NCBI RefSeq assembly: GCF_018623035.1
Contig: NZ_CP076023.1
Coordinates: forward strand, 2,914,001 to 2,978,000
Direction of reading: 5' to 3'
Length of the DNA: 64,000 bases
Origin: Cellulomonas dongxiuzhuiae
GTDB lineage: Bacteria > Actinomycetota > Actinomycetes > Actinomycetales > Cellulomonadaceae
The first letter of the stretch is position 1. Every line of letters starts with the position of its first letter. Shown piece after piece: positions 54,950 to 62,638 of this stretch. The translations under genes were made by a program, and so were the position numbers. The notes below the pieces were generated by a model, which saw only the letters and a program-made list of their open reading frames with translations, had not been told where the DNA came from and searched no databases.

Positions 54950-56370
54950 CGTGCACCTCCGCGTGCGCCGGGTCGACCGGCCCGTGGCCGTCGGCGCAGC
55001 CGGACCGCGCGGACCGACGGCAGGTGGCGGCGGGCCCGGACGAGGTGGTCGAGGTCGGCGGACGCGACCGGGTCGCCACCGAGGCGGGGCGGCCCGTCAC
55101 CGGGCGTGGCAGGACCCGCACCTCCCGGCGCGGGCACGTCGGACGTCTGCGGGGCGACGGCCGGGGCGACCACGACGCTCGCGACCATGGCGGCGACGAT
55201 GAGCACGAGAGCCTGGCGCGCGCCGACGGACTGCGCGGCGAGCCCCAGCACGGGCGGCGCGACGAGCGACGCGACCGACGCGAACGCCGAGACCACCGCG
55301 ACGCGACCTGCGGCCCGCACGGGGTCGTCGGACGCGGCGGCGATGCCGACGGGCACCGCGAGGGCGGCGCCGGCGCCCCACAGGACCACGCCCGCGCACG
55401 CGAGCGCGAGGCTCGGCGCGAAGCCGAAGAGCAGCAGGCCGACGACCGACGCACCACCGGACGCGCGCAGCACGGCGACACGCCCGTACCGGTCGATGAG
55501 CCGCGTCCCGAGCAGGCGCACGACGGTCATCGAGGCGACGAAGAGGCCGAGCACCGCGCCGCCGACGGACTCCGAGCGGGCGAAACCGTCGACGACCGCG
55601 AGCGACAGCCAGTTGTTGGCGGCGCCCTCGGAGAACGCGGCGGACAGCACGACGACGCCGACGAGCAGCGTGCGCGGCTCACGCCACGCGTCGAGCGCCG
55701 TCGCGAGGCGTCGTGCGCCGCGCCGTGCGCGCGAGACCGGGGGCGCCGCGACGGGCGGGGCCGCCGCCCGCGCAGCCGCGGCCACGACGGGTGCCGGCAG
55801 CACCACGCCCCGCAGCGACGCCAGGCGCCACACCACGACGACGACCGCGGTGAGCGGCAGCTGCACGCCCACGGGCACGCCCGCCGCGGAGGCGACGGCT
55901 CCCGCACCCGACCCGACGACCGCACCGATCGAGAAGGCGGCGTGGAACTGCGGGATGACGGTGCGCCCCAGGGCACGCTCGATGCGGGCCGACTCGACGT
56001 TGATCGCGACGTTGCCGAGCGCGACCGCGACGCCGTTGAGGAAGATGCCCGCGGCGAGCAGCGCACGGGAACCCACGGTCGGGCCGACGCCGAGCAGCAC
56101 GAGCGCGGTGGCGAGCACGAGGGTCGAGACGAGCAGCACGCGACGGCTGCCCAGACGCTGCACCAGGGCGCCTGCCGTGGTGACCGTCAGCAGGGAGCCG
56201 ACCGACCCGACGAGCAGCAGCAGCCCGAGGTCGGCCGTGCTGAGGTCCAGGAGGTCGCGGACGGTGGGGATGCGCGCGAGCCAGCTCGCGAAGGCGAGGC
56301 CGGCGAGGGCGAAGAGCCCGACGAGCAGGAGGCGCGCGCGGGAGACGACCGACGGGGCGTGCGGGGACAC
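54946..56370 (-). CDS. MFS transporter (promoter-proximal)
   Basis: From GTG 56370 (GGAG about 8 nt upstream) the product has 474 residues with about twelve membrane segments. Motifs include GSLLTVTTAGALVQRLGSRR and EGAANNWLSLAVVDGFARS. The hydrophobic core ends near residue 425 and a basic Arg-rich tail follows. It shares most blocks with its downstream neighbour, so the pair arose by tandem duplication and may work as two transporters or a heterodimer. It diverges from the LacI-family gene. Confidence 0.88.
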   Translation of the reverse strand: MSPHAPSVVSRARLLLVGLFALAGLAFASWLARIPTVRDLLDLSTADLGLLLLVGSVGSLLTVTTAGALVQRLGSRRVLLVSTLVLATALVLLGVGPTVGSRALLAAGIFLNGVAVALGNVAINVESARIERALGRTVIPQFHAAFSIGAVVGSGAGAVASAAGVPVGVQLPLTAVVVVVWRLASLRGVVLPAPVVAAAARAAAPPVAAPPVSRARRGARRLATALDAWREPRTLLVGVVVLSAAFSEGAANNWLSLAVVDGFARSESVGGAVLGLFVASMTVVRLLGTRLIDRYGRVAVLRASGGASVVGLLLFGFAPSLALACAGVVLWGAGAALAVPVGIAAASDDPVRAAGRVAVVSAFASVASLVAPPVLGLAAQSVGARQALVLIVAAMVASVVVAPAVAPQTSDVPAPGGAGPATPGDGPPRLGGDPVASADLDHLVRARRHLPSVRAVRLRRRPRAGRPGARGGAR

Positions 56371-56443
56371 AGAGGGGCTCCGGGTGGGCAGGGGCCGGGG
56401 GTGCGGACGCGAGGTCCGGGGGCACGCCGTGGCGGCGCACCTC

Positions 56444-56465
56444 ACCCTCGAATCGATTCGAGGGT
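56444..56465. promoter_or_regulatory. LacI-type operator palindrome
   Basis: A perfect 22-bp palindrome with half-site ACCCTCGAATC and central CG lies between the divergent transporter (start 56370) and regulator (start 56542) genes. It is near the -35 region of a TACGCT -10 box (56484-56489) that reads toward the regulator. Central CpG and this symmetry are typical of LacI-family operators, so autoregulation and control of the transporters are expected. Confidence 0.75.
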
Positions 56466-56541
56466 TCCCCTCCATGGTGCGGGTACGCTGACCGCGACGT
56501 CAAACGTCCCCTGACCGCCTCGCCGGCCCCGGAGGTCCGCC

Positions 56542-57609
56542 CTGTCCGCGCAGCGCACCACCCTGGCCGACGTCGCCGCGAGCGCAGGTGTGTCGGTCTC
56601 GACCGCCTCCCTCGCGTTCTCCGGCTCGGGACCCATCGCGGACGCCACGCGCTCACGCGTCCTGGCGGCCGCCCGCGCGCTCGGGTACGCGGGCCCCAAC
56701 CCCCTCGGACGTCAGCTGCGTCGCGGACGGTCCGGGATCGTCGGCGTGATCATGGGCGACGCGCTGCGGCGTGCGTTCCGCGACCCGGTCGCCGTGCAGG
56801 TCCTCGACGGCCTGACCGGCACGCTCGGACCGCTCGGCCTCGGCGTGCTGCTGATCCCCGGACCGGACGACCCGTCGCAGCCGGCGGTCGACCCGCTGCT
56901 GGAGTCGGCAGCCATGGACGTCGCCGTGCAGATGTGGGGCGGCACCACCGACGACCCCGTCCTGGAGATGCTCCGCCGCCGAGGCACGCCGACCGTCCTG
57001 GTCGAGGGCACGCCGCAGCCCGACGTCGCGGCCGTGGGCATCGACGACCACGGCGGGATGATCGAGCTCACCCAGCACGTGCTCGGCCTCGGCCACACCC
57101 GCATCGCGACCGTGACCATGCCGTTCGACCGGGACCGCTCGGAGGGCGCCGCCGACCCCGTGCGCCTCGCCGGCATCTCCTGGGAGATCACGCGGCGGCG
57201 GCTCGCGGGCGTCACCGACGCGGGCGTCACGCCCACGGTCGTCTGGGAGACGCCCGCGTCGCTCGTCGAGAACGGTGCGGCCGCCGGGCGCGCGCTCCTG
57301 TCGCGACCCGACCGGCCCACCGCGATCGTGTGCCAGTCGGACCTGCTCGCGTCGGGCGTCGTGCTGGCGGCGCGCGAGCTCGGGCTGCGGGTGCCGCAGG
57401 ACGTGTCCGTCGCCGGGTTCGACGGCCTGGATCTGCCCTGGCTGGCGCCCGACGTGCTGACGAGCGTCGCCCAGCCGCTCGCCGAGAAGGGCGCGGCCAT
57501 CGGCGAGGCCGTCGCGGAGCTGCTCGCGGGCCGCACGCCGGAGCCGCGCGTGCTGCCGGTGCAGCTGCGCATCGGCACGACGACCGGGCCGGTCCCACCG
57601 GGCGCCTGA
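56542..57609 (+). CDS. LacI-family transcriptional regulator, CTG start
   Basis: The 355-residue repressor has the LacI HTH at residues about 6-26 (TTLADVAASAGVSVSTASLA), the hinge region and a periplasmic-binding-like effector domain (GIVGVIMGDALRRAF, VGIDDHGGMIELTQHVLGLGH, SVAGFDGLDLPWL). The HTH begins upstream of the first GTG (56590). No ATG, GTG or TTG lies between the preceding stop and that GTG, but CTG 56542 has GGAGG 6 nt upstream. CTG is therefore called as start. The effector is unknown. Confidence 0.88.
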   Translation: MSAQRTTLADVAASAGVSVSTASLAFSGSGPIADATRSRVLAAARALGYAGPNPLGRQLRRGRSGIVGVIMGDALRRAFRDPVAVQVLDGLTGTLGPLGLGVLLIPGPDDPSQPAVDPLLESAAMDVAVQMWGGTTDDPVLEMLRRRGTPTVLVEGTPQPDVAAVGIDDHGGMIELTQHVLGLGHTRIATVTMPFDRDRSEGAADPVRLAGISWEITRRRLAGVTDAGVTPTVVWETPASLVENGAAAGRALLSRPDRPTAIVCQSDLLASGVVLAARELGLRVPQDVSVAGFDGLDLPWLAPDVLTSVAQPLAEKGAAIGEAVAELLAGRTPEPRVLPVQLRIGTTTGPVPPGA

Positions 57610-57626
57610 CGCGCGGCGGCGGCGGC

Positions 57627-58061
57627 TCAGACGAGGCGGACGACCGCCTGTGCCTTGCCCAGGACACGCACGCCCTCGACGCTCACCGTGAGGTCGAGCC
57701 GGACCGTGCCCGCGTCGGCGTCCAGCGCGCCGACCGTGGCGACCACCTCGACGGAGGCCTCACCGGGGTCCGGGACGGGCACGGGACGCGTGAAGCGCGT
57801 CCGGTAGTCGACGACGGCGCCGGGGTCCCCCGCCCAGTCCTCGACCACCGCGGCGGCCGCACCCATCGTCCACATGCCGTGCGCGATCACACCGGGCAGC
57901 CCGACGGACGTGGCCACCCGCTCGTTCCAGTGGATGGGGTTGAAGTCGCCGGAGGCGCCCGCGTACCGCACGAGGCGCGCGCGGTCGACGGCGATGGTGC
58001 GCCGGGCGACCTCCTGGCCGACCGCGAGGTCGCCCGCCTCGGGCCGGGTGCCCGCGGTCAC
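57627..58061 (-). CDS. hadB: MaoC/HotDog dehydratase subunit, HadB-like
   Basis: The 144-residue HotDog protein carries the hydratase-2 motif ASGDFNPIHWNERVATSVG with catalytic Asp and His, and GVIAHGMWTMG. In mycobacteria HadAB dehydrates 3-hydroxyacyl-ACP in FAS-II. Organisms without mycolic acids keep this pair, with unclear substrate. The GTG start at 58061 overlaps the partner gene as GTGA. Confidence 0.85.
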   Translation of the reverse strand: MTAGTRPEAGDLAVGQEVARRTIAVDRARLVRYAGASGDFNPIHWNERVATSVGLPGVIAHGMWTMGAAAAVVEDWAGDPGAVVDYRTRFTRPVPVPDPGEASVEVVATVGALDADAGTVRLDLTVSVEGVRVLGKAQAVVRLV

Positions 58062-58510
58062 GCGTCGTCCTCGGGTCGCACGGCGAGGGTCGAGACGACG
58101 GTCGCGACGGGCTCCCCGGCCGCGTCGGCGATCTCGCACCGGGTGGTGATCATCGACAGCCCCGCACGCTGCGTGACGGCGTCGACGTGCAGCGTGGTCC
58201 GCAGGTGGTCCCCGGCGCGGATGGGCCGGTGGTGCCTGAACCGCTCGTCGGCGTGCACGACGCGGCTGAAGTCGACGCCCGCGGCGGGGTCCTCGACGTA
58301 CTGCGCCTCGGCGCGCTGCGCGACCACCACGGCGAACGTGGGCGGCGCGACGACGTCGGGATGCCCCAGGGCACGGGCTGCGTCCACGTCCGTGTGGGCC
58401 GGGTGCGTGGCACCCGTCGCCTCGGCGAACTCCCGGAGCTTCTCACGGGAGACCACATACGTGTCGCCGGGCGGGTAGACCCGCCCGGCGAACGTGGTGT
58501 CGACCGGCAC
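58058..58510 (-). CDS. hadA: FAS1-like dehydratase subunit, HadA-like
   Basis: The 150-residue HotDog protein (VYPPGDTYVVSREKLREFAEA, ATHPAHTD, PPTFAVVVAQ) lacks the full catalytic DxxxxH of its partner, as the stabilising HadA subunit does. GTG 58510 gives a product of normal length, although no clear ribosome-binding site precedes it. It lies between rpmG and hadB, the order known from mycobacteria and relatives. Confidence 0.82.
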   Translation of the reverse strand: MPVDTTFAGRVYPPGDTYVVSREKLREFAEATGATHPAHTDVDAARALGHPDVVAPPTFAVVVAQRAEAQYVEDPAAGVDFSRVVHADERFRHHRPIRAGDHLRTTLHVDAVTQRAGLSMITTRCEIADAAGEPVATVVSTLAVRPEDDA

Positions 58511-58542
58511 GTCAGCTGGTCGGTCGGCTGCCGTGGCCCGCG

Positions 58543-58713
58543 TCAGCGGGTCTCGCGGTGCACCGTGTGCTTGTTGTCCCGCGGGCAGTACTTCTTCATC
58601 TCGAGCCGGTCGGGGTTGTTCCGACGGTTCTTCTTGGTGATGTAGTTCCGCTCCTTGCACTCCGTGCAGGCGAGAGTGATCTTGGGGCGGACGTCCGCGC
58701 TCTTGCTGGCCAT
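58543..58713 (-). CDS. rpmG: 50S ribosomal protein L33
   Basis: The 56-residue protein ([20 protein letters not shown] ... [17 protein letters not shown]) has normal actinobacterial L33 length. Cys16, Cys19 and Cys43 of the zinc ribbon are present, but the position of the usual fourth Cys (CPxC) is Asp46. The zinc site is therefore altered or uses Asp/His. ATG 58713 lies about 100 nt downstream of tRNA-Met. Confidence 0.95.
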   Translation of the reverse strand: MASKSADVRPKITLACTECKERNYITKKNRRNNPDRLEMKKYCPRDNKHTVHRETR

Positions 58714-58810
58714 GTTCGTGTCACCTCTCGCGCCCCGCGGGGGCTGCGTTTCTTCTCCTGGCGCGCGCCGGCCGACGCGCGCTGCTGCGACGGATCTTCG
58801 CCGGACGTGG

Positions 58811-58884
58811 TAGCGGGAGCGGGATTCGAACCCGCGACACCACGATTATGAGCCGTGTGCTCTAACCACCTGAGCTATCCCGCC
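58811..58884 (-). tRNA. tRNA-Met (anticodon CAT), elongator type
   Basis: The 74-nt cloverleaf has acceptor GGCGGGA/TCCCGCT, D-arm AGCTCAGGTGGTTAGAGC, anticodon loop CTCATAA and T-arm GCGGG-TTCGAAT-CCCGC. The first acceptor pair and the D-arm exclude the initiator form. An Ile2 tRNA with modified CAT cannot be excluded by sequence alone. Confidence 0.93.
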
Positions 58885-58942
58885 ACAGCGGTCATGTCCC
58901 GGGCCGACCGTCTGAGGACGACCGGCCCGTGACACACCACAG

Positions 58943-59015
58943 AGCCCCGAAAGGGAATCGAACCCTTGACCTTCTCCTTACCATGGAGACGCTCTGCCGA
59001 CTGAGCTATCGGGGC
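58943..59015 (-). tRNA. tRNA-Thr (anticodon GGT)
   Basis: The 73-nt cloverleaf has acceptor GCCCCGA/TCGGGGC, anticodon stem TCTCC/GGAGA around ATGGTAA and T-arm AAGGG-TTCGATT-CCCTT. It stands 58 nt upstream of tRNA-Met in the same direction. Confidence 0.95.
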
Positions 59016-59175
59016 AGCGCGGACCAGAGTACACGCGCAGCGGGGTGCCCGTGAAATCGTCTCCGCAGAGCCCCCTCGAGCCCGCGGCCGGGCCCGCCGG
59101 TACGGCTCCTGGAGCACCCTGCCGAAGCGTTTCAGTTCGTCGCGGGCGGCCGCCTCGCGTGCCACGATCCGGCGC

Positions 59176-59601
59176 ATGCGCACCCCCCGTCACCGTCGCG
59201 TCCGCACGGCCGCCGCCGTCCTGTCCGTCGCCGCCCTGCTCACCGTCGCCGCCTGCAGCGGCGACGACGGCGTCGACCCCTCCACCGCCGAGTGGCCGGA
59301 GGCGATCACGCCCGCGGACGCCGACGGCGAGTTCTTCGTCGTGTGGACCGCCATCGCCGAGAACGGCGACGACCCCGCGCTCGCCACCGAGGTCGGCCGC
59401 CTCGCCGAGGAGGGCTACGAGGTCGAGCCCTGGTCCCCCGGCTGCCAGAGCGGTGCGCAGGAGCAGCTCTCGGGGCTCACCGGGTACGCCGAGCCGGTGG
59501 GCGTCGGGGTGTCCTTCGCGTCCGAGGAGGACGCCGGGATCTTCGACACGCGCGACGAGGGCACCACGGTGTCGCTCACCCAGGGCACCTGGACCTGCTG
59601 A
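59176..59601 (+). CDS. small putative lipoprotein
   Basis: The 141-residue product has a basic N-terminus, a hydrophobic run and lipobox LLTVAAC with Cys27. The mature part has two more Cys residues (SPGCQS and the C-terminal WTC) that may pair. The domain is not recognised. It is the only gene on this strand among the tRNA genes and is followed by a bidirectional hairpin. Confidence 0.7.
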   Translation: MRTPRHRRVRTAAAVLSVAALLTVAACSGDDGVDPSTAEWPEAITPADADGEFFVVWTAIAENGDDPALATEVGRLAEEGYEVEPWSPGCQSGAQEQLSGLTGYAEPVGVGVSFASEEDAGIFDTRDEGTTVSLTQGTWTC

Positions 59602-59635
59602 CGCACGGGCACCGCGACCCCGCCCCCGGGGACGA

Positions 59636-59667
59636 CGAAGGGGACGTCCGGCAGGACGTCCCCTTCG
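59636..59667. terminator. bidirectional terminator
   Basis: A perfect 14-bp stem (59636-59649 with 59654-59667) with a GGCA loop lies between the lipoprotein gene (+) and tRNA-Tyr (-), so it can serve both. Confidence 0.85.
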
Positions 59668-59672
59668 GTGCG

Positions 59673-59754
59673 TGGCGGGTGAGGGATTCGAACCCCCGTA
59701 GGCGTTGCCAGCTGATTTACAGTCAGCCCCCTTTGGCCACTCGGGTAACCCGCC
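59673..59754 (-). tRNA. tRNA-Tyr (anticodon GTA)
   Basis: The 82-nt class II tRNA has acceptor GGCGGGT/ACCCGCC, anticodon loop CTGTAAA, a long variable arm and T-arm GGGGG-TTCGAAT-CCCTC. Discriminator A; CCA is not encoded. Confidence 0.94.
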
Positions 59755-59993
59755 AAGGGGCGCGCGGCCGCGTCGTCGGCGTCGTCCCCTGCGTACGAGA
59801 GCTCGTACGACGGGGGCGGCGCGTCCGCGCGAACGGCGTGCGGATGGAAGGATAGCAACTCCGAGAGGGGGCTCGTGCACATCGCCGCGTCGCGACACGT
59901 GGACCACGTCCCGCGCCCCGCGCGCCACGGTCCCGCACGGCCCCCCTCCGCCGGACCGCAGACGCACCCGCACGGGTGCAGGGAGGGAGCAGC

Positions 59994-60491
59994 ATGGCGA
60001 GCGAGTCGTCGTTCGACGTCGTCAGCAAGGTCGACCGCCAGGAGGTCGACAACGCGCTGAACCAGGCCGCGAAGGAGATCACGCAGCGCTACGACTTCAA
60101 GGGGGTCGGTGCGTCCATCGCCTGGAGCGGAGACAGCGTCCTGATGGTCGCGAACTCCCCCGAGCGGGTGCTCGCGGTGCTCGACGTCTTCCAGACCAAG
60201 CTCATCAAGCGCGGCATCTCCCTCAAGGCCCTCGACACGGGCGAGAACGAGCCGCAGCCGTCGGGCAAGGAGTACCGGCTGTCCGGGGCCATCAAGGAGG
60301 GCCTGAGCACCGAGATCGCCAAGAAGCTCGCGAAGATCGTGCGCGACGAGGGGCCCAAGGGCGTCAAGACGCAGATCCAGGGCGACGAGCTGCGGGTGAC
60401 CGCGAAGAGCCGGGACGACCTGCAGACGGTCATCGCACTGCTCAAGGGCGCCGACGTCGACGCCGCCCTGCAGTTCGTCAACTACCGGTAG
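59994..60491 (+). CDS. YajQ family cyclic di-GMP-binding protein
   Basis: The 165-residue protein ([20 protein letters not shown] start, [33 protein letters not shown]) matches the UPF0234/YajQ family of two RNP-like folds. Members in Xanthomonas bind c-di-GMP. Nucleotide and RNA binding has been reported for others. ATG 59994 with GGGAGGGAG upstream is better than a GTG 18 nt earlier. Confidence 0.93.
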   Translation: MASESSFDVVSKVDRQEVDNALNQAAKEITQRYDFKGVGASIAWSGDSVLMVANSPERVLAVLDVFQTKLIKRGISLKALDTGENEPQPSGKEYRLSGAIKEGLSTEIAKKLAKIVRDEGPKGVKTQIQGDELRVTAKSRDDLQTVIALLKGADVDAALQFVNYR

Positions 60492-60526
60492 GACGTATCC
60501 CGCACGACGTCCGCGTGCTCCTCGAT

Positions 60527-60557
60527 GGTGCCGGCCACGACGGCCGGGGCCGGCACC
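60527..60557 (+). terminator. putative terminator after yajQ-family gene
   Basis: A 10-bp stem (60527-60536 with 60548-60557) closes an 11-nt loop 36 nt after the stop. It ends just before the ribosome-binding site of the next gene, so read-through control is also possible. Confidence 0.5.
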
Positions 60558-60570
60558 CCGGGGGGACGTC

Positions 60571-61602
60571 ATGCCGCTGGACCGCTTCACCGTCGCGACC
60601 GTCAACCTGTTCAACCTGCAGCTGCCGGGCCGGCCCATGAACCCGGGCCAGGCGCCGTGGACCGAGAGTGAGTACGCCCGCAAGACCGCGTGGCTCGCCG
60701 AGCGGCTGCGCGACCTGCGGGCCGACGTGGTCGGCCTGCAGGAGCTGTGGCACCGCGACGCGCTCGTCGCGGCCCTGGAGCGCGCCGATCTCGACGACGA
60801 CTACGACGTCGTCGCGGACACGGCGACGGGCGGACGCATCACGTGCGCCGCGCTCGTGCGGCGCGGGCTGCTGCACGGCACGCCGCAGTGGGTCGCGGAC
60901 TTCCCGTCCGCCGTCCGGCTGCACGCCTCGGACACCCACGACCCGCAGGCACCCGAGATCGACGTGCGCGTCCGGCGGTTCTCACGCCCCGTGCTGCGGT
61001 TCGCGGTGGCCCCGCGCGCGGACCGTCCGCCCGTGGAGGTCGCGGTCGTGCACCTCAAGTCCAAGGTCCCGACGCGGGTCGACCGCGAGGCCTGGTACCG
61101 CGACGACCCGGACACGTTCAGCCCGCACGTCGAGGCGCTCGGCGCCGCGATCTCGACGATCCGCCGGACCGCGGAGGCGGCGGCGCTGCGGGTCGTCCTC
61201 ACCGACCTCATGAAGGGCAGCGACACGCCCGTGGTCGTGCTCGGCGACGTCAACGACGGCCAGCACAGCAACACGGTGAACATCCTCACGGGCCAGCCGC
61301 GCTACCTCGTCGGCGACGCCCGTGGCGGCACCGACGCCGGGCTCTACACCGCCCAGACGCTCCAGGAGTACCGCGACACCCGCGACGTGTACTACACCCA
61401 CGTGCACGAGGACCTGCGCGAGTCGCTCGACCACGTCCTGGTCAGCGAGCAGCTCTACGACAACAGCCGGCGCCGGGTGTGGCTGTTCGACGGCCTCACG
61501 ATCGTCAACGACCACCTGAGCGCGCCCGACCACCGCGCGGACGGCTCCGGCGACCACGGCCTGGTGCGCGTGGCGTTCCGGTGGGCACCCGCCGCCGCGT
61601 GA
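60571..61602 (+). CDS. endonuclease/exonuclease/phosphatase family protein
   Basis: The 343-residue protein has the EEP-fold catalytic elements in order: NLFNL (Asn), VVGLQELW (metal-binding Glu), AVVHLKSK (His), VVVLGDVNDG (Asp and Asn) and a C-terminal SGDHGLVRV (Asp-His). It has no signal peptide. The family hydrolyses phosphodiesters in DNA, RNA or phospholipid head groups, and the substrate cannot be told. It ends 9 nt from the convergent htpX stop. Confidence 0.85.
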   Translation: MPLDRFTVATVNLFNLQLPGRPMNPGQAPWTESEYARKTAWLAERLRDLRADVVGLQELWHRDALVAALERADLDDDYDVVADTATGGRITCAALVRRGLLHGTPQWVADFPSAVRLHASDTHDPQAPEIDVRVRRFSRPVLRFAVAPRADRPPVEVAVVHLKSKVPTRVDREAWYRDDPDTFSPHVEALGAAISTIRRTAEAAALRVVLTDLMKGSDTPVVVLGDVNDGQHSNTVNILTGQPRYLVGDARGGTDAGLYTAQTLQEYRDTRDVYYTHVHEDLRESLDHVLVSEQLYDNSRRRVWLFDGLTIVNDHLSAPDHRADGSGDHGLVRVAFRWAPAAA

Positions 61603-61611
61603 GCGCGCGAC

Positions 61612-62481
61612 TCAGTACCGCGTGATCCCGCCGCCCGCCATCGCCTCGAGGCGCGCGATGCGCTCGGGCATCGGGGGGTGCGTCGCGAAGATCCGCGCCA
61701 GCCCGGCGCCGCGGAACGGGTTCGCGATCATGAGGTGCGACACGTCGACGAGCTCCCGGTCCTGCGGCAGGGGGCGCGCGTTCGTGCCCGCCTCGAGCTT
61801 GCGCAGGGCCGACGCGAGGGCCAGCGGGTCCCCGGTGAGCCGGGCGCCGTCCTCGTCGGCGTCGAACTCCCGCGTGCGCGAGATCGCCAGCTGGACCGTC
61901 GTCGCCGCGAGGGGCGCCAGGAAGACCATCAGCAGGGCCGCGAGCGGGTTGCCGCCGTCGCGTCGGTCCCCGCCGCCGAGGTACAGCGCCAGGTGCGCCA
62001 GCGAGGTGATGATGCCCGCGACCGCGGCGGCCACCGACGACGTGAGGATGTCCCGGTTGTAGACGTGCATGAGCTCGTGGCCCAGGACGCCGCGCAGCTC
62101 GCGCTCGTCGAGGATCGCCAGGATGCCGTCGGTGCAGCAGACCGCGGCGTGCTGCGGGTTGCGCCCCGTGGCGAACGCGTTCGGCGCCATCGTCGGCGAC
62201 ACGTACAGCCGAGGCATGGGCTGGCGGGCCGCCGTCGACAGCTCACGCACGATCCGGTACATCACCGGCTGCTCGAGCTCGCTGACGGGCCGCGCGCGCA
62301 TCGCGCGGATCGCGATCTTGTCGGAGTTCCAGTAGCTGTACGCCGTCATCGCCACGCCCAGCAGGGCGAAGAGCCACAGGTACCGTGCGCCCCCGACGAG
62401 CCACCCGATCCCGAGCAGCACCACCCACAGGGCGCCGAACAGCGCCGCCGTCTTCAGCCCGTTGTAGTGCCGGTGCCCCAT
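61612..62481 (-). CDS. htpX: membrane zinc metalloprotease HtpX
   Basis: The 289-residue protein has two N-terminal membrane segments (about 11-29 and 33-50) and the zinc site HELMH at residues 135-139. Two further membrane segments follow, and the third ligand Glu lies in SRTREFDADEDGA. It degrades misfolded membrane proteins. The ATG at 62481 starts the typical MGHRHYNGLKTA sequence of actinobacterial HtpX. Confidence 0.96.
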   Translation of the reverse strand: MGHRHYNGLKTAALFGALWVVLLGIGWLVGGARYLWLFALLGVAMTAYSYWNSDKIAIRAMRARPVSELEQPVMYRIVRELSTAARQPMPRLYVSPTMAPNAFATGRNPQHAAVCCTDGILAILDERELRGVLGHELMHVYNRDILTSSVAAAVAGIITSLAHLALYLGGGDRRDGGNPLAALLMVFLAPLAATTVQLAISRTREFDADEDGARLTGDPLALASALRKLEAGTNARPLPQDRELVDVSHLMIANPFRGAGLARIFATHPPMPERIARLEAMAGGGITRY

Positions 62482-62586
62482 GTGCGTTCCTCGTCCTCCC
62501 CCACGTCCCACGTCGAGCGTGACATGCCTACCGGCAGAACGCCCGGTGCCCCGCGGACGTTCCCGTGCGGACGGCGCGTGGGCGCA

Positions 62587-62631
62587 GCACGCAGGCCCCC
62601 GGACGGGCGGACCGTCCGGGGGCCTGCGTGC
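62587..62631 (-). terminator. terminator after the ferredoxin-NADP reductase gene
   Basis: A stem of about 20 bp (62587-62606 with 62612-62631) with a 5-nt loop begins 8 nt beyond the stop at 62639. It is the longest perfect hairpin in this part of the window. Confidence 0.9.
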
Positions 62632-62638
62632 GACGTGC

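Noticed and set aside
50708-56491. A 1927-codon open frame on the plus strand
   Set aside because: It runs antisense to the hydrolase, murB and both MFS genes, all of which have clear motifs. It is a GC-bias artefact.
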